The notes beneath the pieces were generated by a model, which was given only the letters and a program-made list of their open reading frames with translations, was not told the origin of the DNA and made no database searches. This document shows, in pieces, positions 42,949 through 54,400 of a DNA stretch of 64,000 bases; position 1 is the first letter of the stretch; each line of letters starts with the position of its first letter. The position numbers and the translations under genes were made by a program. Origin of the DNA: Ophiura sarsii (Eukaryota > Echinodermata > Ophiuroidea > Amphilepidida > Ophiuridae); assembly GCA_035610835.1 (NCBI GenBank), contig CM069457.1:39287319-39351318 (forward strand), in the 5' to 3' direction.

Positions 42949-43662
42949 ACTCATATGGCTATATGATTTCTATTGAGTGAATATTTGCCTATACTGTACA
43001 GATGAAAAATTATTATAAGTTGAAGAAGATTTTAAATCAGACATTTGCACAAACCAGAAAGTTATTTGGCCAAACAAATATTTAATTTTATATGATGAAA
43101 AGAATTTTATTTCTTTATGACACACCATCGAACCTAATTATGATCGAGTCATGACGTTTCTTATTATATATTTATTAATCTAAAACAGTAAAGTTTCTTA
43201 CATTACTTTTTGTGTTTTATAGGTGTATAAAAGCACCATTGAAATTGAATAGCACTGTTTAAAAAATTGTAATAGGTAAATATGAAACTCAACTTAAATA
43301 AATAAATGTTTATAGATATACAAATTCGAATCGAGATCTACTACAAATAACGATTTATTCTGATGAAATGGTACAAACATGTGAACAGCAATTGAGAAAC
43401 AAAGATGAAACGGTACAAAATCGTATATGATTACTTCGATACTCTTTGTGTTATCACAATGAAAACATGATGAGGTGCATTCCATACCGATGGTGGCGCT
43501 ATAGCTACGAAATATATCGTTGATGTGCTTCTTAACCCTAACCTTCCTGGGCCTTACAAAACCCTACAGTGCTACAATCTTGTACCGCGCGGTGGCCCCA
43601 TCAATCTCGTGTCACGCACAGCGCGTGGTTCAACTTAAAACAATTCAAGTGTTTTGAACATC

Positions 43663-43738
43663 ACCTGTGTAGCTCAGTCGGTAGAGCATCAGACTTGCAT
43701 GCACGCGGCCCGGGTTCGATCCGCGGCGCGTGCGGAGA
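43663..43738 (+). repeat. tRNA-like sequence (Ala TGC-like), probable SINE head
   Basis: Has TAGCTCAGTCGGTAGAGCA (D arm, A box), an anticodon-loop-like CTTGCAT and a perfect B box GGGTTCGATCC (43712-43722). The anticodon stem halves do not pair well, so a functional tRNA is unlikely. C and T runs follow at 43744-43770. Confidence 0.6.
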
Positions 43739-44767
43739 CTGATTCCCCCCCCCCCCCCGTTTTTTTTCCCCTGATTCAGGAAAGTTTAATTCAGAAAAGC
43801 ACACCCGGCGAGTTATACAACATAAGGGGAAGTTTACAAAAAAAGGGAAGAAAAAAGCACTTTCTTTGCGAATCAATCTTGAGATACATCACTTTTGAAG
43901 AAAAAAACCCTGGGAATCATGACGTAGTTTGAATATCATCGACATTTTTGACACACGGGCGATGCCGACCAATTGTATAATTATATTTGTTGGTGTTTCT
44001 AATTTAAAAGAAATCAAAACTATCTAACATTTAGAAGCAGATCAACAATGTGCTACAATTCGATGAATTCTGGAGGAGAGCTGACAATATTTGGAATAAA
44101 GGGCAAACATTTATACAGTGAGGACACTACAAATGGCCACCAAACCATGCAACACCAATACTACTACTTGACTAGACATGTATCATTCATACCTATATCG
44201 GTTGTATATACTACGGCGTCTGTAAAAAGTGCTGCAAAGTTGAATTTCATTCACAAATAACGACACAGAATGTTATGACGGTCAACTCATATATTAAATG
44301 TATATTTTTTCTAAAGATATAACAACTCATCTTCACGTCATCACACAAAGAAGATTTTAAAGACACCCCCACAATCCATTGCGTTTTTGCAAAATGCCCC
44401 AATTTTGGTCTCCAATTTGTCTCGGTTTCCATAGACAAATGCACACAATCATGGGTTCATAGCGCGTTCATCGTTGGAGCCCTTAGGTTCTAGTTTACAT
44501 CGATGAATACATTACTTATCAGTGTTCCTTTTTCTTATTTTTAAAACTTTTAAGAGAGCTCGACAAATGCATCGTGTGAAAAAAACGTTAGTTGGCTGGC
44601 GTTCGCGCAATGCATTGTGGAAGACCTAAGAATCGTCTTTGGTCATCACACGAATAAAGGAATGTTCTAAGTGTCAAAACATCGATATAGATACACAATT
44701 TTTAATTGTATTTAATTAGCAGATGTCTTGTAGTATACATTACCAGGCAGTGCTTATTATCAGATCT

Positions 44768-45110
44768 TAAAGAGGGGGGGTACAAATAGTTAATTTTCTG
44801 AATTATAAAGTGACTGAATTACACTTTCCTCAAACTTTATGATATTTTTACATGAGATTGAGTAGGCTACAGGATATAGGATGAAAGTTCTGGGAAACAA
44901 GCCCGCAAATGGTTATACCAGGTGTAACGATCTTATTTTATTATGACAGTTGAGATATTTGGACAGATTATGTACAATCAAAATCACCCAAAACCTACTA
45001 AATTGACTGGAAATGGGTTTTTTAGCACCTTGGTAGCAGCTTATAACTCAGAAATGGAAATTAGATTCTTTATTCATGGATCAATAGGTAGTTTACCCGG
45101 TTACTTTGTA
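44768..45110. repeat. Dispersed repeat related to 17258-17600
   Basis: Same word order as the copy in gene A (TTAAAG then G run, GAAAGTTCTGGGAAACAAGC, ATGTACAATCAAAATCACCC). No termini resolved. Confidence 0.5.
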
Positions 45111-45211
45111 ATTGCTACATGATGCCGAATCACAAATATCACAATTCAAAAATATCATGGTCTCCCTATACTGAATAGGGTTTAAGGTGAATTATATATT
45201 CATAGACATAC

Positions 45212-45259
45212 CTATTGGTTTGGCAGTTGAACCTTCTGTCAAGATCTCTGGTAGAGACA
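45212..45259 (-). CDS. Gene B short exon (Pro/Thr linker)
   Basis: A 48-bp phase 1-1 exon, acceptor TTCAAACACCCACAG, donor GTATGT, encoding SLPEILTEGSTAKPIG. No domain; composition suggests a spacer. Supported by splice sites and phase only. Confidence 0.6.
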
Positions 45260-45868
45260 CTGTGGGTGTTTGAATAAGAGAGATTAAGGATTAAGAACGA
45301 TGAATATTCACGAAATATTCCGCTGTATTTATATTCATTACTATCTTTTGAAAATGACGATGAATTGTTTATTTTTAAATGATTGACAAAAACATACGGT
45401 ATTGAGTAACGTTTAATCTTCACACTTTATGAACGAAATGTTATGGTTATACATGTATAATAATAGTCCAGGTTTTAGCCATGTGACCTTTTGCTTGTGT
45501 TATCTTAAAACTGTAATACTCGGTCCAAAATTCACTTGCCTTCGCAAATTCCCAATTTTATCTTGTGATATTTAATTTATTATATAACGATACGCCTTAC
45601 TATCACATGGATTGAAAAAGAATTATGATAATTATATAAAACAAACCATATCACTCAGCTCAATTTTGAATGTTCCATCACACTCGGTTTCGCAACGTGT
45701 AATGAAGAATTCAAAATTTGACTGCGTGATATATAGTATACAAATACAAATATAGTATACAAATACTACTAAATGGTTAGAGGGGAAATAGTGCAAACTA
45801 TTTTCCCCGCGGTACTGGTTACAGGCCTACCACACGAACCCGTTATCTGATGTAGTAACTACCATTAA

Positions 45869-46242
45869 AGGCATATTATGTGATCTTTTCCAGAGAGCGC
45901 CCTCTATTCATGATTTTTTTTTAGAAAGTAGATTTTCTTGCAGATTTACATTTCCGATCATAAATCATACATACATTCCAAGTTACAGAGCGATACGATT
46001 CCTAATTACCTCAAAATCATGGTTTTAGAGTGAATTTAGAGTGAAAAATATAAACTGTCGGAATCCCGACAGTTTATTTTCACTCTAAAACCATGATTTT
46101 GAAGTAATTAAGAATCGTATCGCCCTGTAACTTGGAATGTATGCATGATTTATGATCAGAAATGTAAATCTGCAAGAAAATCTGCTTTCTATTTTTTTTT
46201 CGATGTTGAGGGCGTTCGCTGGAAAGATCACATAATATACCT
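45869..46242. repeat. TTAA MITE, family AGGYATATTATGTGATC, copy 2
   Basis: 374 bp between TTAA sites (45865-45868, 46243-46246), with central hairpin CTGTCGGAATCCCGACAG. It ends 64 bp before the next exon. Confidence 0.85.
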
Positions 46243-46305
46243 TTAATGAAATGATGCCAATAGTTGCATACGTTATATAAAGAGCAATACTATTTTAATA
46301 CTTAC

Positions 46306-46371
46306 TTTCTGTTGGTAATGTAACAAACTGACTCCAATATGTGTTAAAATTGCTGACTATGTAGTCCAAAC
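46306..46371 (-). CDS. Gene B exon, part of an unrecognised region
   Basis: 66 bp, acceptor TTTCTTTATAG, donor GTAAGT, phase 1-1. It reads LDYIVSNFNTYWSQFVTLPT. Together with the exons at 47186 and 47889 it may form an alpha/beta or SEA-like fold, but I cannot assign it. Confidence 0.65.
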
Positions 46372-46596
46372 CTATAAAGAAACATTGCAATAAACACAGT
46401 TTACAGTAAAATATATAGCTATCATATTATTATGTTACGATGTTACGTCTCCTGATAATTTACGGCACATATCTTCTGGTGACATAAGCACACATTTGTA
46501 ACATTGGATTAATTCTGTTATACCCTTCACAGGGGTATTCATAGTGCGTGACCGATGTTGGTGTAAAGGGTATAACAGAATTATGCCGTAACATTA

Positions 46597-47001
46597 AAGG
46601 GACACAAAGTAGTGTTGAAGATATTTTTTAATTAATTTACTTCAGAAATCAAGATAAGCATTAAAAATTACCATTATTGTTGTTTCTACTCACAAAAACA
46701 CAGCAAAACTTGATTAAAACAACACCCTCGCTATTTATTGAACTTGTCTTAAAAACGCCCTCTATGTAAATATGCTTCGCGTTATTTATCACGCGTGCTG
46801 CAGGGGGACACTTTCTGACGTAAAATGCTGATCGCGGCTCGATCAGAATATTGAATCGACGTTTTGTTGTACAAAGAGGCCTGATTTTTCTTAATCCTTG
46901 TAGGTGTAAGTTCATACATAAAATACAATTGTAAAAATATACCAATCTCAGATTTTATCATAACTGAGGGCGCAGCCTCCAACACATCTCTTAGTGTCCC
47001 T
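46597..47001. repeat. TTAA MITE, TIR AGGGACAC
   Basis: 405 bp between TTAA sites (46593-46596, 47002-47005). Ends AGGGACACAAAGTAGTGTTG and inverse CAACACATCTCTTAGTGTCC then CT. Minus-strand frames inside are not supported as genes. Confidence 0.75.
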
Positions 47002-47185
47002 TTAAAGCTCATGGTCAGGAACTGTTCGTGTTAGGTGTAAGCTCAACTTAAGCAGAAAAAGTACATATATGTTGATATGTTAAAACTAATTACATGATGT
47101 ATGTAAATATACTATTGTATGTTTTATATATTATGCACGAATTCGAAACAAATTAAAAAACGGAAAGAAAAAAACGTAAGCTTAC

Positions 47186-47302
47186 CTGCTGGAGACAGTT
47201 GGCTTCTAAGCGTTAGAATTAAATGTTGTATTACTGGGCTAAGCCCTCTGTCTTCTATATCATTTTCTGAAACATCAAATTGATAGAACACGTGATAAAA
47301 TG
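47186..47302 (-). CDS. Gene B exon, unrecognised amphipathic segment
   Basis: 117 bp, donor GTAAGC. The acceptor ACGTAG at 47303-47304 keeps phase 1, whereas the stronger-looking TTCTTGTAG six bases upstream would need phase 0. It reads AFYHVFYQFDVSENDIEDRG then LSPVIQHLILTLRSQLSPAG, with an amphipathic helix. No cysteines; no domain assigned. Confidence 0.6.
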
Positions 47303-47888
47303 CTACGTCCTACAAGAAGAAAAAGGCTCTAAGAAAAATATATAATAATGTACCTATAGCTAGATGAGGTGACCGTTGTTTACATCAGTAGTGTTTACAA
47401 ATTGATTAGCGCCTGGTCTAAAGACATGCTAGAGGTACTAGTCCATGACTACTGCATACATACTATTCGAAAGCAAAACACACATCACTGAGCACCAATT
47501 TTAAAAGCACATGCCCTTATGGTGCGTACGCATACTGCAGGGCAACCAGATTTAGTACCTGGTCTCTCACTGTGCTTAGAGATGCAGACCATGACTACTG
47601 CACTATTACACCGTATGCATTGTAAGTAATGATCAATCAAGTGTGAATTAAAGCACATTCCCTATAGGTGCGCACGCATACTGCCGGGCACTACGTCACC
47701 GGTCATACCATCTATACAACGTTGTCGTTTACATGTAGTCAATAGGAGGGCACTATGTCAACCAGAAATATGCAATACGAGAGAAGGCGTACTTCGGCTT
47801 GGGTAAATGTCAGGTAATTCAAAGAAAGGGTTCTAAGGTGTACACAAATTGTCATAACTTTAAAAGGCTCATGCTTCTTTATCTATAC

Positions 47889-47969
47889 CTTCTCGTCCTT
47901 CGGATGCGATCAGAATAAATTCATCTGCTAAATCGAGAAGATCTGCGTCACCAATTGCTGTTGTTATGT
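47889..47969 (-). CDS. Gene B exon, acidic helical segment
   Basis: 81 bp, acceptor GATCCCGTGTAG region (weak pyrimidine tract), donor GTATAG, phase 1-1. It reads DITTAIGDADLLDLADEF then ILIASEGREG. The acidic amphipathic pattern suggests a helix. No recognised domain. Confidence 0.55.
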
Positions 47970-48631
47970 CTACACGGGATGGAGAAAAAAGTGTATAACG
48001 ATTACAACTTTTTATATTTTAGATACATGCGTAGTCAATTAAGTTCACACGATTACTGCTCTCACCGGGTTTATATCAATAAGAGATTCATTTCAATGAG
48101 GATTATACTGCAAACATTTCAAGTCAAATGACCATATTTTTAACTTTGCTATTTTTAGGCGGGATTTCCATACCGGGTGTCCATGCTGCGCTCGGTACAA
48201 AAAAATGTATTATAGCCATACCACAACAAGATGAAGGATCTCACAGATAACCCCCCCCCCCCCCCCCCCCCCCCCCCGCACAACTATCTACAGTAGGTTT
48301 TTAAAACCAGACATAACAATAAGTTAACTTTATTGTATTAATTGATCAAAATCACGCTACTATTATCTGAAATGTTTAATACTTAACTACTAGACACCAT
48401 TAAATACTTGAACACGTGCTTATCAACAGATATGTCAATATCGGTAATTAGCCCTGACAATACTTGAATCCAATGCAAAGATTGTTTTTAACTATAAATG
48501 GTTAATATGCTTTATAAACAAACATGATAAATGTTTGCACCGCGTGCACGATATTATGACATCTGTTTCAGGAAGGAAAAAGAGGATTTAAAAACATTGT
48601 AAAAATTATGAGACAGTTTAGATTTACTTGC

Positions 48632-48703
48632 CTTCTGCTAAGTCCTTTTCTGTAAGAGCACTTAGCATATAGTTTCTGAAACCACGTGTTGCGAATTCGT
48701 CAT
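48632..48703 (-). CDS. Gene B exon with a GC splice donor
   Basis: 72 bp, acceptor GTTTTACAG, phase 1-1. It reads DDEFATRGFRNYMLSALTEK then DLAEG. The donor is GAAG followed by GCAAGT, the GC-AG class with otherwise perfect consensus. No recognised domain. Confidence 0.6.
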
Positions 48704-49277
48704 CTGTAAAACAATGAACAAAATAAGTTACCATATTGTTTCTATCATATCATGTACATGTATAACGGGAGGCAAAATGGTCGAGAGAACCGCCCCTGGT
48801 TCATCAACTCGTATTCTGACTGGATAATAAATGTAACCGCTGAGTGTTTTTAGAGATTTCTTCCATGAAACTGAAGCTTTAACCATCAACCGTTCATGAC
48901 TACCTCTTAAAATCATTGACAGTACAGAGCTGTATGAGAGTCCCAACGGCTAAAGTTTTGACATTTCCCTTAAAATGTTATTGTTTGCCAATTGAAGGAG
49001 TTGCCTTAGCAACACATGTGAGCAAATAAAAGCCATGGCAACACATACCGATAATAGAACGAGGATGTTCTATAAATATTTTTTTCAATTATTATCACAA
49101 GGGAAAGTCGTCGCCAAAAAGTGTACACTCAAATGATATCAAGCACAAAATATCATCAAGCACAAAATACCTGTATTTCTTCTGTGATCTGAGATGCCTG
49201 CATACTTCATTTATGATTCTGCTTACAAATATGTATGTCTACGACTCACTGTAAGGAATTTATATTAGTTTGCTCAC

Positions 49278-49634
49278 CTAAAATTAGACTAGAAACTGCA
49301 TCTTTATCAAGTTTGATATAAATCTTTGCTTCAGGTTTCCATCCAGCTTCCGTGTGCGCTTGCGCAGAAATTTGGTACATGGCACTTTCCTCCAAATCCG
49401 CCAAGTCTGCAGTCAACACCTCGCCGTCTATTGTAACTATATCAACCACGGGCTCCTTGAGGTCAATTAGATCGGTCACTTTGTCAATTACTTCCGGTTC
49501 AGGAATGAGTTGATAGGATATCCTATATAATGCAATAGATTCACCCTGGGTGTCTTTCAATGGATACCAGTATACACGAACGGTATTGGCGTCGAGAGCG
49601 ACAGCGTGCATTTCTTTAATCAGAGTTTCAGCTC
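49278..49634 (-). CDS. Gene B exon: FN3 domain with enlarged loop
   Basis: Phase 1-1, acceptor TTTCCCCGTAG, donor GTGAGC. It starts ETLIKEMHAVALDANTVRVY then WYPLKDTQGES and YRISYQLIPE. An acidic insert of about 25 residues follows (EVIDKVTDLIDLKEPVVDIV) before the Tyr-corner DLEESAMYQISAQAHTEAG. The LDANTVRVxWxPxKDT block is shared with the FN3 at 38703-39026, pointing to module duplication. Confidence 0.85.
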
Positions 49635-50316
49635 CTACGGGGAAAGGAAAATCAATATAATTGGTTTAATTCTCAATAATTTGGTCGCAATAACTTAGAA
49701 AGAAAATGTGGATGCTGGATCGCAGGTCTGATCGAAAGGTCGAAGGTCAAATAACTATGGATAGTTAAACGAATGGACATAAATTGCACGCAAATTTTGA
49801 TGATGCCTGAGTGTGATAGTAAAAACTTAAGTTAAATTTGAACGCCGAGTGTAGTACTGTAGTACAATCCAAATTTGCCAAATTATATAGTTCTACTTTT
49901 ACGCAAACAAAAGGCATTCAATATTTGCTTGAAAAAAATGATCATCACACAACTGATTTCAGGCATACAAAAACAATAAAATAGACTATTCATCTCTTCA
50001 ACACACTAATTCGATCGCTACTACATGTATTGTCGGATGGGAAAACTATCCGACGGATGATATGATGGTAAATTTATCTAATGATCACATGTTACAAATA
50101 CACCAATCAAATGATCAGAATCTATGTATGAATTATATAATAACAATTATCACATGGTGAAAATCAGGCCAATCGTTATATAAAATACTCTGTGTTCTGA
50201 CGTCGGAGCGTATAATCAATGATCGCGCCCCAATATGACATTTTTTTTCTCAATATACATAGTTCAAAAGTCAAAAGTCAAAAGTCGTATTGGGCAAATC
50301 TCTAACCATACGTTAA

Positions 50317-50536
50317 CCCTTTCGACGCGGCAGTCGACTGCAAACGACAGTTTCAAAATGTACAAAAGATTTCAAAAATGCAAAAATTATTGGAATCCCC
50401 ATGAGACATTAATTGAAATAAGTACAAACATGCCTTGTATTGGTTCAGTAATTCTTGAGGTAGGCTTTGAAAGTTGGGAAAGGTTTTGGAAAATCTGTTT
50501 TGAATTATGGTAAAACTAACAGCCGCGTGGAAAGTG
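50317..50536. repeat. TTAA MITE, family CACTTTCCACGCGGC, diverged copy
   Basis: Left end TTAA then CCCTTTCGACGCGGCAG; right end GCCGCGTGGAAAGTG then ATAA (degenerate). Internal sequence matches the copy at 35435-35661. Confidence 0.75.
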
Positions 50537-51425
50537 ATAAACGCCACATTCTTTATAATTCGAAAGTATGATAAAAGAGTAATAACAATGGATGACATAA
50601 AATGTCTAGTTATTAATATTATCATTATCAAACGCTTATCATTATGTATGAATACACACATACAAAATATTTCCGAGAGATTTTGCATTACAATCATTGT
50701 GTTATCACCTCTATCCAATTCTTTTAAATGAATTTTCAAATCGTGGGAAAGAGATATGCCCACAAATTGATCCTAAATTGTAAGCTTGCACATCAGCATC
50801 TGGTTTAGATTTAAATGTGCACTACGACATGGAGAAGGAAATTAAATAGATCTCAAATTCCAAATTCGGGCGAATTTGAATACAGGATAGATACAAAAAT
50901 GCTACAAACGAATGAGATTAGACCAAAACAGATGATAACGAAACGAATTTGAATGAATGAAGTGCAAAATACAGTTTACTTTAGTGACAACAGGTTCAAC
51001 CTGCCGATGAATGAATGTTAAACAGTAAGGAATGTCAATGACATTTTATCGAGTTGATATTGGGATATTATCTCCAATGGCCTAATTTAATCCGGGCAAT
51101 AGTTGAAACTATTGCCTGGATCAAATTGACAATGAACCGGGCAATAGTTTTAACTATTGTCTATACCCTACAGAGAACTCGATATGTCAAACAAATATCG
51201 ACTGCTCTTTACTTAGGTGGATATTAAAAGCTATTACCCCTCGATACTTGAGATCATGATGCAAATAATTCTCCTTATAGCATTCGACTTCTAGAAAATG
51301 GTTGGCATGTGATCTCAAGATCAATGGACTATAATCCATCTCACGAATAGTCAATGATATGGATAGTAAATGATGATATTGCAACCGTAATTGATTACTG
51401 TTAAATGGAGCTGAGATAAACCCCA

Positions 51426-54400
51426 GAATGGTGGTATTACATAGTGGCGTATAGTGAGAACATCACTATGTTAAAACAAAATTTGTATAAGCTTTTTCGT
51501 ACATTGAATCAACTTATTGATTACTAATAATTAAGAACCATATTCAGTAAGAATCAAGGAAATGTTGAAAAATGTGGCAGACTGAAAAATATGAATTTTC
51601 TTCATACCTTGTGCATGGATGGACCTATGGTCAAAGTCAACAAATATGGAGAAAAAAATTGGTGTCACATGTATGTTACCATGGTAACGGGCAATTCCAT
51701 TAATTTGATGATTTTTCTCATTTTTTGCTGTTTTAAATGCTAATTTTAGCTCAACTTGGATCCCACATTTGTAGCATACAAAATACTTTTTACAAATTCT
51801 TGTTTTTATATATGAAAGGGCAGTCCACAGTCAAACTAATCCATATTTTAAAAAAAATCTTGGTATTGGCAATTGGACTATACCATGTTTCCAAATAGGG
51901 GTGTTTCGTCCCTTTTACAAACTATCAATTATTAGCCAAATCTAATCACCGTTAACCCTGAAAGTGGCACTTTTTTTTCAAAGATATTTTGCATGTAGAG
52001 AGTAACAATGTTGCTCAATTGAATTTCAATGAGAAAAGTGTGGGTAATCTTTAAACATGGCAGCAGTGTTTCCAGAAAGATAGGTATTTTTGAAAAATCT
52101 TAAAATGCCTATTATCGAAAAACGGACAATTAAACAGTGAATTACATATATATAAGCGTTGATTAGGAGATATATTGAAGATATTACTTGTTTTGTGAAT
52201 GTTTGCAATAAAATGATATGAAATGTACTTGTTAAAGTTGCCAGAGTTCTCTTTTTTTACCTCAAATGAGCAATATTGCAACATATGCCATGTTGAGTAT
52301 AGTAAACATATTAATGTCCATGAGCCCGTAGGGTCGGTCAGTACCATGTCGAGGGAGTAAGGCTAATAATGATTTTTGTATTGGTATGGATCCATGAAAC
52401 CAGAATATGATTGATTCAAATTGCAAATTCAAAGCGGTAGCTTTCTGTGTGTTATCAGCACATTTTCAAAATGGCCGCCAAAATGCAAACAAAAAGCACA
52501 CTAATAAACTTATAATGATATTGGAAACTCTGTTGGGTGTAAATAACGCAGTACTGTATGTATTAGACCACTAGACACTCATATCCGGATATTTTGCTTT
52601 GTTAACACATCTAAATCCAAAATGGCCGCCAAAATGGCCGCCAAAAATGATAAAATTCCATATATTGGCATATAAACCAACATGTATGATCAGAGTATAG
52701 TTTTAACAATGAGATGTATGTGTTAGACCCTTAGAAACTCATATCTAGTATTTTTGCTTTGATAACATACTTTAAAACCAAAATGGCCGCCAAATGAATG
52801 GCCAAAAATGGTAAAAAGTGGTCAGAATTCCATGAAATAGCATAATATCAACCGAAATGTATGATGAAAATAAATTTTTAACGATGGGATGTATGTGTTA
52901 GACCACTAGTAACTCATATCCAGTATTCATGCTTTGTTAACATAGTTCAAAATCCAAAATGGCTGCCAAAGTGGCCCAAAAATGGTTCCCGAAGTGGCTG
53001 CAAAAATTGTCAAATTCCATAAAATGGGATAATATCAACCTAAATGTAAGATGTAATACAGTTTTAATGATGGGATGTATGTATTAGACCACTAGTAACT
53101 CATATCTAGTATTTTTGCTTTGTTAGCATACTTAAAAATCCAAAATGGCCACCAAATGGATCCCAAAATAACTAAACAAATTGTCGAAATTCCATAAAAT
53201 GGTATAATATCAACCAAAATGTATGAAGAAAGAATAGTTTTAACATCGGGATGTATTCATTAGACCACTCGTAACTCATATCCAGTATATTTGCATTGTA
53301 ATAACGTACATTGAATCCAAGATGGCCACCAAAACGGCCGCTGTAAATGTTAAAATAGTCTACATGAGTGAATGATAATCCACAATAGACATTGTAAGAG
53401 TGTATATTACATCACATTCACCAAATAGTATGTTCTAAAACTGCTAAGCTTTTTCTTTTAGATATAAGGCTCACCTCTTTGACAATTTTGATTCTGTATC
53501 ACTCTCCAAAATGGCTGCCAGAATGGTTAAGTTTATGTTAAATTACCTAAAACAATTGTTTAAAAGACCATTTTATGTAATACTAATACCCCCAAATCTA
53601 ATAAGACAGCATTTAACATATGTCTATGATCAAGTTTAGGGGCTGTAGATCTAGTTAGTATTTTAAAGTATCCAAGATGTCTGCAAAATGTTAAAATAAC
53701 TGAAAAACAGTATTAGTTTTATTGCTAGTGTTACATTAGATATGACCAAAAGATTATATATATAGATTTTAATCCACCAAGTAAACGTATCTGTAGGTGA
53801 CAAAGTATGATTAAATGGTATAGACTCCATTTTTTTATTCTGGTCATATATATTATTATCAATTGGTGGCCACCCGTGGTAATTATTTTGGCCATTTGGA
53901 GATAATTTTAATGAAATGTTCATTATAATGCCCATCTTAATAACATGAAATTGTCAAAATGGAGTCTATACAATTCAATCATCCTTGTCACATATACAAA
54001 CACATTTACTGGATGGCTTAAAAGCTGTAGATATAATAATGTGATCATTTATATATATAATGTAATACTAACAATAAACTAACACTGTTTTTCAGCTATT
54101 TTAACCTTTTACAGCCATCTTGGATATTTTAGAATACTAAAACTAGATCTACAGCCCCTATGCTTTATCATAGGCATGTAGTGAATGCTGTCCCATTCAA
54201 TTTGGGGGTATTGGTATTACATAGTACCGGTCATTTACAATACAAAACAATTGTGTGTTCATTTACAATACAAAACAATTGTTTTAGGTCATTTAACATC
54301 AACTGAACCATTCTGGCTGCCATTTTGGAAAGTGATTGGAATCAAAATTGTCACAGATGTGGGCCTTATTTCTAAAAGCAATAGCTTACCAGTTTAGAAC

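Noticed and set aside
43654..43932. Plus- and minus-strand frames over the tRNA-like sequence
   Set aside because: They overlap a Pol III-type head and C/G runs; no protein motif.
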